Shown in pieces: positions 11,771 to 24,400 of a stretch of 64,000 nucleotides of DNA (its first letter is position 1; every line of letters starts with the position of its first letter). The translations under genes and the position numbers were made by a program. The DNA is from Blastomussa wellsi. Taxonomy: Eukaryota > Cnidaria > Anthozoa > Scleractinia > Plerogyridae. The notes under the pieces are model-generated. The model saw nothing but the letters and a program-made list of their open reading frames with translations, was not told the DNA's origin and ran no database searches. The DNA lies in assembly GCA_947652115.1 (NCBI GenBank), contig OX393569.1:14014816-14078815 (forward strand), given 5' to 3'.

Positions 11771-12705
11771 GTAAGTTTGCGCAAAGATCGTTCTTAAAGT
11801 TCCTGCAGATAAACATTTTTAACAGCGAACATGTTCACAATCCAAAATATACACCAAGATGTTTGGAAAACTCGGCTCTCGTTTGAACGTCATTGCCGAA
11901 ACATGAAGCCAAGACGACATTACAAAATTTGCAATTGCTGGTGTTACGGAGGGACTCTGTGTTGTCGTCGAATGTCTCGTATTTTACTTCGTCTGTTTGC
12001 ACCGCACAAATTCGCCGTCTAGTGTGGGACTCGGATGAATGAGGGATGGGAGCATTGGGGATAAATTTGTTTTGAAAGGGCTCGCGGAATGGATGAATTT
12101 AACTTCTCCCTACTAGAGATCAGACATCAGAATAATTTGGTGTCAGCTGAAAATAAAATTTAGCGACTCTACCGACGTCTGTGCATGAAAAACATTTTCT
12201 CATCGTGTTCTTGGTGATGATAAGATGAGTTCTACAATCGGTCAGTGTAAAACGCAGACTGCGAATATTTTCACGAAAGTTTCACAACGCGAATAAATAT
12301 TCTCGCTTGGCTGAAGTTACTGATTTCAAGAAAGGTCAGAGAGAACTCGCGAGAAAATCATTTTGTTCTTCGCGCAAGAAAATATTTTTGTTTCCATAAT
12401 ATGCTTGATCAAAAATTCTACGGCTGTGTTAGCAAAAAACTGATTCAACAACACAGCTTTTTTTGGTGGTGACTGAACCATTTGAGGTCTGGTTTGTGGA
12501 TTCTGTGTCGGAGGGACTTAGCAGTTATCATATGGGTATTAACAGGTAAATACTTTGTATTGTATTAAACGTTTTTCTTTTTTAATTCTTTTCAGCTCAA
12601 GTCGAACAGGAGCAACACACCAAGAAATGATAAAATCTTGGGACAGACGGGGCAGCTCTTGAAATAAGTCGCAGCAACAGCAAAAACTCGAAAATTGCAC
12701 GATTG

Positions 12706-14354
12706 ATGGAAGAACCTGACATCAAGTGCGAGCCTGATTCCAGTAAGAAAAAAAACGATCGCAAGCTACAACGAACTGATGAAGTTTCTAATGTTGTCGA
12801 CGAAATAAACGGCGAAAATAATGAGAACACAGATTCGTGGAACCATTGTGCATACGTTTTTGAAGTCAATACACAATCGAAAGACCCTGATCTTTCGAGC
12901 ATCAAAGGTATGTCGGATGCTGGAGAACTCAGTGAGCCCGAGGGTGAAACGCCAGTGTCCCGCGGGAAAGGTAAGAAAAAGAAACGCAAGAAACCAACAA
13001 CTGGTTCGCGGAAGCGTTGTGGGTACGACCATGACGCCAACAGTACACAATCGACAGATTCGGAGCTTTTAAGCGTCAAAGGTATGTCTGATGCTGGTGA
13101 ACAGAGTGAGTCCGAGGGTGGAGCGCCAGTGTCCCGCGGGAAAGTTAAGGAAAAGAAACGCAAACACCCAGTGTTTCTTTTTAAGAAAAAGAAACGCAAG
13201 AAACCAAGCAATACCACCAACGTTCATAATCCAGTTTTGAAGAACCCGCGCAGGAAACCCGAATCAATCAAAACTCGTTCAGCTGTTAAGGGCGTAAAAG
13301 GGAGCAAAGGTCAGCGGAATGGCGGTCCTGGGAAAGCAGAAGACCACGGTATGCACTACTTTGCAGTGTGCAAGCTCGATCCGACAGAACAGGAACTTTC
13401 AAGCATCAAAGGTATGACGGATGCTGTTGAGTCCGAGGGTGTAGATGATATGGGCCCCTGTTCAGTGTGCATGGGCGATGCTTGGTTTCTGTGTTCTGGT
13501 TGCTTGGCGGCCTCGTATTGCAGCTTCGAGTGTCAGGTAAGTTAGCGGCCTCAGACCTCGGCGGTGATTTTAATAAATCCTCCATGACTTCAATCACCTC
13601 TAATTACTACTGCAATTTGAACAACAACAACAACAATAATTTATTTATGTGTCAAAATACTTTAGCATACCTGCTAATTGGACACAATAACCAGTAAATA
13701 CTAAATAAATATAAAATATAATGAAATTCTAGGATACTTATACAAAAAAAAAATACCGAATGCTATTCTAATTAAGAAAAATATAGAAATCTACCGATAA
13801 TATTCTATTAAAAAAAACTCCTTGTCTCTATGAGCTGCAGAGAAAACAGTTCTTAAACTGACTCAGGGTGCTTACATTTTCTGGTATGACGAATTCTGAG
13901 TTCCTAAGGCTATATTGGGTGGTTTGTAGATTAAAAAAGATCTGATATGTATGTGGGGCAGATGCTATGTTTAACTTTAAAGATAAGAATAGCTATGTTT
14001 TGAAGGCGCATTATAATGACCGACACAGCTGGTCAGTTAACGTGTTATGTCTGCTTTTTATTCCACACAGAAGGAATGTGTTTCGCTTTTAGTAGCGAGT
14101 AGTTTAACGATATTTTACCTCTTTGATTACACCCAATTTTGCAAGGTGCGTTAGTGAAAGTGGTGATGCCATTTTTTGCCCAATATAGTTTTGTTAGAAA
14201 GAATGATTATCTCAGAGAGGGTTGCCCCTTTTCACCTTACTAATGGAGACTTTTTAACTTGCAGCTGTCTGCTTGGGGAACACACATCAAAGAGTGCGGC
14301 TGGAATAAGGGACCAGTCATTATTTATCGCCTTGGGGAGGTCGGAATATTTTAA
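12706..14354 (+). CDS. Lys-rich repeat protein with C-terminal MYND zinc finger
   Basis: Two coding exons, 12706..13536 and 14265..14354, joined in phase 0 (TGTCAG|GTAAGT; cttgcag|CTG), give 306 residues. ATG 12706 is used; an in-frame stop lies upstream at 12628, after an acceptor at 12595. Residues 1-250 are low-complexity: three copies of a segment beginning L(S/L)S(I/V)KGM(S/T)DA, two continuing into PVSRGK and runs such as KKKKRKK that look like nuclear localisation signals. Residues 252-288 form a complete MYND finger: C252-x2-C255, C263-x2-C266, C272, C276, H284, C288. The second exon supplies WGTHIKEC, which completes the finger and confirms the join. MYND domains bind Pro-rich peptides in co-regulator proteins. 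I do not recognise the orthologue. No other domain is visible; a role in chromatin or transcription is only an inference. Confidence 0.78.
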
Positions 14355-14710
14355 TTTGAAAGCAACCTTAGAAGAAAAAGAGAACAAAAAACAGGATCAA
14401 AACAAACAGGAATATACCGACATTATCCGATCTCGCCTCAAGCATCTGCTTTGTTTTCACAAAAAGGACAAAATTAGTAAGTGACACACTCAAATACCAA
14501 CCCACGGTCTGGCCAGTACCTCACGCGTGCACACAGCCATATCACTCGGGCAAAAGGGGTGTATTACACCCGCCTCGGCAGTAAAGGGCAGAGTACCAGG
14601 GCTTTTAGTCCTATTTCTGCCCGACGGCTATGCCATGCTGATGATGCCTAAGAAGACCGAAACAGCTGTCCGTGGCTGCCACTGCCCGGGTGATAATGGT
14701 ATTTATAAAC

Positions 14711-14880
14711 CAATAGACCAATTCTGATATATTAATATTCTAACATGTCACTGAGGCTTGGGAGAATAAAACAAAAGATTTTGCATCGAGGCTTAGGGGT
14801 GAATAAATAATTTCTTTTGTTTTATTCCCCTAAGCTTCGACGCCATGTTAGAATTTTAATATATCGGAATCGGTCTATTA
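14711..14880. repeat. foldback MITE-like element, about 170 bp
   Basis: Outer arms caatagaccaattctgat and complementary atcggaatcggtctatt; inner arms aggcttgggagaataaaac and gttttattcccctaagctt. No coding capacity. Confidence 0.7.
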
Positions 14881-15279
14881 CTGTCTCCGTCTCCTGTTTT
14901 TGAAGGGATAGTTTTAAGGTTTTGAGCATGTGAAAGCAAAAGCGTCAGGACATTAGATTGCATTGTTCAACGGAAAGCATACAAATGACTTTTGCAGGAA
15001 AATTGCCTTTGAAAATTTCACAGCGATTTGCGAAAACGTTTCAATGGAGGTGTTACTTCATGTTAGAATTTCTTTTGTTTGTTCCGACTCCGACGCTTTA
15101 AGCACCTTATTCACTTTTTATCAGTATCGGAGATTGACCTGGAAAACTCGAGTTCAAAAAGGTTTATGCGCTTATGTACTCAATAGACTGCAAAAGCCGT
15201 GGACGAAGATCCTGCTTGATTGAACGTAAATAGCCAAACTTGAAAAATAAATGAACGATGGTAAGTCAGACTACAACAA

Positions 15280-15557
15280 ACATCCCTCTGTAACAGACCC
15301 ACTGAAACCCTACCCAGTGGATTATTTTCCCCTACCCAATGGAAATTTAGTCTCCCCAGTACCAAGTGAATATTTTGATTTTACTCAGTCACTGTGCGGT
15401 GTGACCCAGCGTATTTTGTTTGCAAAAAATAATAATAAATAAGCAAAATAAAACAGAAAACGAGCGGACCCAGTGGGAAATTAGTCAAGCCGGTGACTTT
15501 TTTCCCGAAAACCCAGTGAGGATAAAGATTCCACTGGGTCTGTTACAGAGGGGTGTC
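15280..15557. repeat. foldback MITE-like element, about 275 bp
   Basis: Terminal inverted repeats acatccctctgtaacagacc and ggtctgttacagaggggtgt, with further internal complementarity around CCCAGTGG motifs. Non-coding. Confidence 0.7.
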
Positions 15558-15825
15558 TGCAAGGCTGAAACAACGTGATATATTTTAAACAGTATTTGAG
15601 CTGGCCAGACCAGCCTTCTTCAGGTTTAAATGTTACTAAATTTGGAACATGAAATTCCAATATTACGTGTTACGACACCACCATAATATAATATTAATTA
15701 TGAATATTAATCGTGTATTTTGCTACAAATCTCCTAGTAATCTTTTTTATTAGGGTGAATTAAATATAACATAATTTGAATTTTTGATATTTAACTTTAA
15801 CTTACTGAGATTGACAGTAAGCCAC

Positions 15826-16077
15826 TCAGAAATGAACTTCGAGCAGTTCAGTGTTGATAAATTTTTCTAGCATTTGTAGATTTTTGTGAGCAAATAGAAG
15901 AGTGATATCATCGGCAAAAAGAAAGAATTGTACTTTTTTGGAGGATTTATGAATTCCATTAATGTAGATCAGAAATAAAAGAGGGACTCCACAAAGATTT
16001 ATTTCCTTGGGCGAGGAATGGCCACCAAGCTCGCGTAGTTGAAAGACGCTCTTGCTTGAGACCCTGTGTAAAATCAT
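15826..16077 (-). pseudogene. LINE reverse transcriptase fragment
   Basis: An 83-residue frame with the fingers-palm signature of a non-LTR retrotransposon reverse transcriptase: CGVP, then LLFLIYINGI, then the catalytic FADD box (LFADDITLLF) and a trailing helix. The usual QGSxLGP segment between CGVP and LLF is missing, an in-frame loss of about seven residues. Endonuclease and the rest of the RT are absent. Fits the CR1/L2/Jockey side of LINE diversity, but the clade cannot be fixed from this length. Dead fragment. Confidence 0.75.
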
Positions 16078-17102
16078 TCAGTAGTTCAATAGTTACTTTA
16101 TACGACCTTCTCCCGCCAGATTCTCTCTTCGTTGTAGACAATCTCACTTCCTGTTTGTGACTTTTTGATTTTTTTCGTTTTGTTTCTCGTGGTGTGACTT
16201 TTAGCTTCTTTCTTCCCCTTTTATCATTTTTTGCCATAACTATGACCATCATTTCAAATCCGCAGCATAGCTCCTAGTAGTAGTACTTTATCTACCCACA
16301 TTTTTTAAATGATAAGTCAGAGACGGAAGTGCTATAACTCGTTTATTTCAAAAAGTGCACACATTCAAGCAATGTTTATTCGGAAGTTATGTTTTGTTGT
16401 CCGAGAGACACTGATAAGAACACCGGCCGGTCTCGAGAAAACCTTCCTGCTGGGATGTCAAGGAATAAGTTGCGACCACTCTCTCCCCCCCCCCCCCCTC
16501 TCTATTGTGGGCCCCCCCTCTCTATTGTGGGCCGAGCCTTTGGGTAGCTTAGAATTTTGACGACCCCGAACTTACCCAATCAAATTTAATTAGTCTATGT
16601 GTGACCATCCTTGGCCGACTCGCCAGAACTCGGAACGATGAAAAGTATCAACTGGATCTCGCAACAATTCTTCAGAAAACTTCCAACGCTCAGAGTTTTG
16701 TCGAATTTACCTTGTTTCGCCCCGACTCACTGCTCTTGGGTCTCCAAGGATGATGGCCACGCCGAGAGAGCACGGGAGTAAAAGGTTATGCGTTATGAAA
16801 GAGAAAAAGAAGAAGATAAAACGCCCAGGTAATTTCCCTCAATGTTATTTGCTTTCTAGTTCAGTTTTTCCCAAGTTGGTTCCTATGACGCTAGCTAGGT
16901 AGGGAAAACTGAACGGCCAAAGGTCTTTTAAAGGCAGTCTACCGGATTTGGATGGATGCTAAACCTATTGTGGAATTAACCGTACGTAGTTACGGCAATT
17001 AGATATTTACAGGGGCTAAATATCCAGAGCTTGGTCTGTTCCCTTTCAATTGTAATCTTTTAGGACATTTATCAGTTGCGGATTGTCATTTTTCATAACG
17101 AT

Positions 17103-18468
17103 TTACATCAGCAGCGCAGTTAAGAATACCACGGCGAAAGCAACAATTACATTAATCCGTGAATGCAGTAAGGATGCGGAGGCCTTTGTCGGGATAGGAG
17201 GTTCAGCAATTATGACAAGTTTATTGTCAGTCCATCCCCTGGCAGAATGTTGAGCAAAGTTATTCTTGTCTGTGATGTCGTTGACGCCATAAGCCCAAAT
17301 TAAATGCACTTCTCCTTTGACCTGCAAACAGATAAAAGGAACAAATTTCATTATAATAACTTTATTTACCCAGTCAGGAAGCGCACATCCTCGGAGACCC
17401 AGGGACGAAAGTGTACAAGAAGTCGCAAGAGTGCCCTTGCGATACTACACTTAAACGACCGGTTCCACTACCCATTTGAATGCTTGCCTCTGATTGGCCA
17501 CAAAAATTCTGGGTCCCCGAGGATGGGAAGCGTAGTGTAAATGATGCCGTGCTTAACTGCCGCTGTCGTTAAGGAAATTTATTTATTTCTCTGCTGCAAA
17601 TTACAGTTGGCGGCCATTGGTTGGCTTTGTGTGAGAGGACGAGACACAAGTTGTTGACCATTGTTAGCTAAAACAGCGTGTTCTGAGAGAAACAGTGGGA
17701 ATGTGGACAAAGTATTAGTTTCAAACTGTCCAACAGAATCGAGTGAGTGCCACTGAGGTCATTGAGGCCCGTTTCGGCGAAACCTCAAAGCACCACTACA
17801 TTATCCATGAGGTAAAAAGGGCAAATTATATCGCCTTACCTCAAACTGTATGTCTTTGCTATCTCCGGTAGCGCGTAGTCTCTCAAACATCAACTCTGTG
17901 AATCCACCTACTTCTGATGCAGACCGCAGTGTGTAATCTTGACTTTCATCAGGTTGTGGCTGAGAACGTCTTTGAGTGTAATAGTCCTGGTGAAACGATA
18001 ATAATATGTAGTCAGAATTAACAAAACTGAATCTAGAACAAAATTTAAATCTCAAACCGTCATCAGCTTCTGGGGAAAAGTTCGTATAACGGAGGTAATT
18101 TTGGTCTCTTTTGGACCAAGCCAACTGTCTTTAAAAACAAAGCATAAGGGCTGGAAAGAAATATTTTACTGCAGGTCCTTGCTAGTGAGAGCCAAGGACA
18201 GCTGGTTCTGTGCAGTAAAACCAATCGGTTGTAAAGGTGCAGATGCTTATTAAATAACTTACATTCAAATATCCTTGGCCGTCCTTAAACCCACCAACGA
18301 CAACATCGTAGTTCAACATGTTGTTCGGCGCACTTGTGGCGAAACCAAATCCAACCCAGCCAGTGGTTTTAACTCTTAGATGATAAGATATCTTGTCGCT
18401 TTGATCGTCAAATGTCCACAGCAAACGAAATCGGTTGTTGTCAAAAGAATGAGTAAATTGCGTTGTGT
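17103..18468 (-). CDS. DOMON module 6 and C-terminal membrane-anchor signal
   Basis: Part of the multi-DOMON gene: A6 18263..18468, B6 17840..17986, C6 17103..17321 with stop at 17103-17105. The most diverged module: SFDNNRFRLLW, GWVGFGFAT, YDVVVGG, DESQDY and LIWAYG. Instead of a Thr/Pro linker, C6 ends in small residues (KASASLL) and about 17 hydrophobic residues with no cytoplasmic tail, as in GPI-anchored proteins; a single-pass membrane tail is the alternative. Confidence 0.8.
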
Positions 18469-21400
18469 CTATGGAGAGATGCATAAATAACTGTTTAGCG
18501 TTGTTTCTCCATTCCAGTCGTTTCTTTACCCTCCCAATTCTTTCCTTCCTTCAGCCATCGACCAATTTCAAATCCCATACATCCATGCATACCTGCATCA
18601 ATATCCTCCTATCTTCTCTACCTCTCTCCCTCCTCGCCTACTCTCAAGCTACAACGTTTACAGCAACAGTTAGGCCAATTTTCACTATATCCTAATTTCA
18701 ACAAGCCTTGTTCTCAAGTAAACATGAACACACTATCAGAAACGGAGGTTCGAGGGAAGACCAGCGAAGGGCTTCAAGGCGAACGAAGAATATACGTTAG
18801 CCCTTTTTATAAGTCAAGGCCATTTTTATTATTCTTAGCCTAACCGCTTTTTTAAATGTTTTAATGTGCAAGAAATACATGAATCTAACAATGCAGCAGC
18901 GTTAAACATTGGCTGTGGATTCAAAGTTTGTAAAGTAATAAGATAACTTTGCAAAAACCTTCGCCTCTTTAGAAAGCTAAAAGTACCAGTTGGACTGGAC
19001 CCACGGACCCAGCCAGGGGTTTGAACTCTCAGTTCTTTCAACGTCAAAACTCAACAACACGGCAAATTGATTGTTGTCAAAAGAAAGAGTTATATTCAAC
19101 CCTATGGGGAAAAAAACGGACAAATAATCATGACGAAGGTTGTCGTCATAATTTAAAAGCAATACCAAATAGTACAGGAACGTTATTCGGGTGCGGTGGA
19201 ACCATATTATAGCCGTGCATTTCATATCCTATCAGGAGTCAAATGAAAGCTGTCCTCGGATTCACGAAAGGATTTGAATTAATTAAAAGTGGCATGGTTA
19301 CATTTGTGGGCTCCTTACTTTAATATAGCCTAGCAATGGAAAGACAAAATGAGGTCAATTAAAGATCGCAGTTCCCGGAACGTTCCTTCCTCGTGATAGT
19401 TGGCCACAACTCTATGGTAGAAAGCTCTGCAAAATCAGACTGACTTTATTTCGCCGTGAAAGTGAGGCTATTTGACAATTTGTTGAAATTTAAAACAATT
19501 ATCCAAACTGGCGGAATATCGTCTATTTTTAGTCAAGCGGTTTACTACCTCACTTGTTAAGTATCAGGCAATGTTCTGCATGAATTCGAGAGATAAGATA
19601 TAATACAATTTGAGCCAAATGCAGACCTTTTGAATTATTTTCCCCACTTTTAAAATTTGTGGTTATACGTTAGCCCATCCAGTTTTTGGTAAGAAAATGT
19701 CACCTGTTGTTGGGGGTGGTGTGTTTATCGTCGTCATGGTCATCGGAGAAGATGATGCAGTAGGATTAATGGCCCCAGGTATGAGTGTCACTTGACGGAA
19801 GCCTCTGTTGACACTGTGATATGAAATCGTGTCACTTGTAGCATGATAAGCCCATATCAGGTAAACTGGCATTCCTGGCTGAAAATAGAAAGAAATACCA
19901 ATCGGCAGGTTGTTACGAACCTCCAGTATTGGTTTGGCAGATTGAACAATGCCAGTATACAGGAAATGACTAGTGCAGGCGCGAAGGCAGGTTTTCTTTT
20001 GCAGGAGGGTGCGATCCAACGAGGAGACGGACAGAACGCCGGAGGCACGAACCTCTGAAGGGGTCTGGGGATATGCCCACCTCCCTCCCCCTGGGGAAAT
20101 TATGGAAAGTTTTCGCACATTTACTATAGAATGAATAAGGTTTCCAAAGATGTGGATTTCATAAGCATCGGTGTTACCATAGCAGCGAAACGATGACGTC
20201 ATGGTTTGTGAAAATAAACATTTTTTCGATATCTAGGCCTAACCTTTTAAAACGAATCAACATTCCTTCTAGAATAAATGTAGATCTTCAACACTGCAGA
20301 GTTTGAAAAAATTCTATGAGAACGTTTTTGAAGAAAAGCGAGTTGAATATTTTGCAGTCAAAATTTAAAAGTTAGTTCGTTGATTCCAGCGACTTCCTGC
20401 AGATTGAAACAATGTCTTTTGGCATAGAACAACTTTCCTGAAAGGTATCATCCAGTTTGCTCACTAGATTTCTCTCTATGAACTGAAAAGTAATGTCTTT
20501 AATATTCACATTTTTTCTCATAGAAGGAACGTCTTTGATATGGATACTCGGCCACACCCTTTAAAACAATGTAAAATTAGATACATTCCGTTGGCCTGCC
20601 GTTTGTAAATCGTTTTACCCGGCTCGACAAGTTAATTTAAAACTTTCAAGCTTTTAGCTTGATAAGCAAATCTAAATAAAAACAAATAAATAAACCTTAT
20701 TAGCTTAAAGTTGTTTACCTGAATAACAACGTCTTCTTCTTCGCCAGTATTTAATTCGCGACAAAACCTCAACGTGGTTACGCCATTGTTTTCACTGGAA
20801 TAAGTCAACATCCAGTCTTGCTGAGCATCTAGCTGTGGCTTCTTCTGGCCAACGGTTAGGTAGTCCTGGAGGAATGAGTCAAAGTGAAGCGATAAGGAAA
20901 ACTGTGTTAATTTTAACAGCGCTGTAAGACCATAAAATTGAGTAAAGTTAATGGCTGTTATATTGACGCTTTTTCGCTTGTGGCATAAAAGTAAGGGGCA
21001 CCCAACGAACAAACTGTGATAGAAGGCATTATTTTACTCAAGAGACCATAAGGGTCTCTTGTTTTACTCAAATGAATGAAAATATATATTAGAGGATTTA
21101 CAGGTGTTCTTGAGTGTTGCTGGGAAAATTTATCTGTTCCTTCCATAATTTTTGTCCCAGCCAGCAATAAAAACAAACAACAAAGTGAAGCGATAAGGAA
21201 AACTGTCTTACGTACATCCATAATATAAAGTAAAGGTCAACTTGTTGATGCTTTAACTATTTGACTTGAAAGCATCCGAACTGAGAATCTAACAGCGAAT
21301 AGCATGCGAACCGTGTTTTCAGAAAAGTCTCGGAAACGCCGTTTACACTGCAGGTATTTTTGGCCCGAAACCGATAATCCGGAGCTGATGATTAAGAGGC

Positions 21401-24400
21401 TGCTGTACCATAGACAAAACTTGACTATTTCTACACAAAAAAATATTGGGTCACGTCGGGACCATCCCGGGCTAATTTATGCTTTAGTGTAAATGGTCTT
21501 CAGTTGTTACTGCCACACTTGCCGATGACTGTGCAGAGGAATGGGATAGAGCCCTCTTGTTCAAGATATGATAAATGTCAAGCTTGGGTTGGCGTCATTA
21601 AGGACTTGGAGAAACTCTGCCGCAGATTCTGCATTAGGTATATATTGTCTCCAGTAAGTGAACAATGGATTGACACCGAAACGGCGCGGGCAGACAAGAC
21701 CTCTCGACAAATTGACCAAGCCCAAGTTGTTCAAAGGGTGTTAGATAAGATAAGATAACTTTATTTGTACACGGTATTTCCATCAGCTTATTTAGAAGTA
21801 TTTATGGTAATCAACTAACTACCTATCTTCCTAGCTACAAAAAAAAGGTATAAAATACAAAAGAATAAAAACTGCTTTTCATGGAGGCCGTGTTCAAAAA
21901 ATATACTTAAAAATTTCGCTTAAGAATTATAATAAAAATTTACTTAAAACTGTGGCGACTTAGTTTTGTCTTAAACTCGCTTAAGGAAGTCGCTTGTCTT
22001 AATTCTGTGGATAAGTTGTTCCACAACTGAGCTCCACTGTATGAAAAACTTCTCTTCAGGTAATCAGTGCGAGGTTGTGGAAGAACTAGTTTGTTTTCCG
22101 CCATCGGTATTCCTCAAACGATAAGCACTCGCGTTGTCGCGATAAACGACACCGGATAAATCACTATCCAGTGGATATGTTTTGGGCAAAACAAGATACA
22201 CTATCCACTGGATAGCGTTACTTATTCACCCGTTAAATAAGCACTTTAAGAACTCTATTGCTATATATTTTACCTTCAAGTCTCCTACTCCACTCGAGTT
22301 CACTCCTCCAACGGCTACATCATATCCCGTCATCGATGGATCGGTTGGAGGCATTTGCGTTGAAAAACCAAATCCAACCCATCCTTCGGCCATCACCTCC
22401 ACCATAAAGTATAATGTGCCCATGCTGCTATTGAACATCCACGAAACATTATATTTGCCATTATTCAGTGAAAGAAAGTTTGAGAAATGCATTGGTGGGG
22501 GCATCGGCATGGCCACTGATGCTGTCGCTGTAACTAAAAGGCATGAAATATATGGTCAGAAAGGCTGCTTTGTTATCTGTTATATATTCGTACAAAAGAG
22601 AGTATCACATGATATTCGTAGCTTGCCATATTTGAAAGTACACTACGACGCACGAAAAGACTCATTCGACACGTTGCTAAGCAAGGCACAACCAGAATTG
22701 TTTTAGCTCTAAATTTGTGATTTGCTGACAATTTGTTGAGTAATAAAAACGTTATCCTGCGAAATCTTGCGGAATCGCGTCTGATTTAATCCACCGGCTG
22801 GTTAGCACAGTTGGTAGAGCGCCGGACTGCTGCGCGGAAGGTCTCGGGTTCGAGCCACAGATCGGACCAGCGCTCAGGGTCTCAAAATAACGGTCTACGG
22901 CTCGTGGGCCAAGTATCGAGTAATATTCTCCTTGGGAAAACTTGCTTTTTTCTTCTTGAACCAAATGGATCGAAAATGAGAATTGTTATTAAAATCCGAG
23001 TTTTACGTTTTCCAGTCTAGTTTTTGACAAAAATATTCACCTGTCGCCGGCGTTGGTGTGTTCAGCATCGTCACTGTCGTCGCCGGAGATGGAGTAGTAG
23101 TTACACCAGGTATGAGTGTCACTTGACGGAAACCTTTATTTTCACTGTGGTATGAAATCGTGTCACTTGTAGCATGATAAGCCCATATTAGGTAAACTGG
23201 CATCCCTGGCTGAAAATAATAATACAACAAACGTACCGATGAAATAATGGTCATAAAACTCCACAGTAAAGATCATGCCGTTTATATTTTTACAGATAAA
23301 TCAATTCTTTTCCTTTATAACCAAATCTTTACTGACAAAACCATCCTACAAGGAAGATATCAGTGACGTCACCCATTGTTATTTATGTGCCAACCAGAAA
23401 ACTATTGGCTGGTGAACCAATTGAAAGAGCTCATTTGTTTAACTTGTTGGATATTTAAATAACAAAAACAATGTTTTTAAACAAATATCTTCCCTATGTT
23501 GCTTTAACAGTTTGAACAATGAAGTAGCTGATGCGAAAGATAAAGTGTGCATACGAGCCCTGTGGTCCATCGGGCCAGAGCTTGTCCCGGTTTCTGTAAC
23601 ATGAAGCGACAGAGAGTCTTTCTACTCCCCCTGGATGGGATGCTAGTTCATCGCAGGGTTACCCCTACCCCCCCCCCCCTTCCAGCATTACTTTACCAGT
23701 GCACACAGAGATGCACTGTGAGAATAACCTGCGATCAAGCGTTCTATATATTTTTTGCGTCGAGAGGCATTATTTTTTTTCTCGCCGCTGAAAATAAGAA
23801 CGCCTGATCGCAGGTTACTGTGAGAATTAAGTGTCTTGCCCAAGGAGACAAGGCATTGCCCCGGACAGGACTCGAATTGGGAAACCTTGCTTTCCTCGCA
23901 CGGAAATAAGCTAAAAAAGTATCCTGATAATTTGCGTATACTGTTCTCGTTCCATCAGGTTTTTCATGCTTTCAAGAAACAGAAACGTTGGTTGCTTTGT
24001 TTTTCTGTTAGTACGTACACCACCCTCCCCTCCCCACCCTTTTAAATTTGATGCATTGCGTTGTTCTGCGTTTGTAAGTCTTTGTGCACTGCCCTATAAA
24101 GTGATTTAATTGAAAATTAACTTTCAAGCTCTTGGCCAAACAGTTAACAAATAATCATAAATAGACCTTGTTGTTTACCTGAATAACAACGTCATTTTCT
24201 TCGGAAGTATTTAATTTGCGATAAAATCTCAACGTGGTTACACCATTGTTTTCACTGGAATAAGTCAACACCCAGTCTTGCTGAACATCTAGCTGTGGTT
24301 TCCTCTGGCCAACGGTTAGGTAGTCCTAGAAGAATGAGTCAAAGTGAAGCGATAAGGAAAACTGTGTTTATTTTAACAGCGCTTGCAAGACCATAAAATT

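Larger units (their letters stand above)
14355..17102. other. intergenic, repeat-rich
   Basis: Contains two foldback elements (14711..14880, 15280..15557), a decayed LINE reverse transcriptase (15826..16077), and a poly-C stretch with a short duplicated segment (ctctattgtgggccc) at about 16,487-16,532. A possible poly(A) signal for the MYND gene (AATAAA) lies at 14,765-14,770. Confidence 0.6.

Noticed and set aside
12597..13220. Long minus-strand open frame opposite the MYND exon
   Set aside because: Mirror of the repeated Lys/Ser-rich coding strand; its hydrophobic look is the complement of Lys codons and it has no domain.
16083..16252. Lys/Arg-rich minus-strand frame (KNDKRGRKKLKV)
   Set aside because: Low complexity, lies directly upstream of the LINE fragment, no splice support.
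20372..20557. 61-codon minus-strand frame in the DOMON intron
   Set aside because: Acceptor-like tttcag inside and a stop, but no donor and no family match; it would break the DOMON frame if included.
22796..22868. Functional tRNA gene (three copies in the DOMON array)
   Set aside because: A and B boxes are good but the anticodon and T stems do not pair, and the flanking body matches SINEs.
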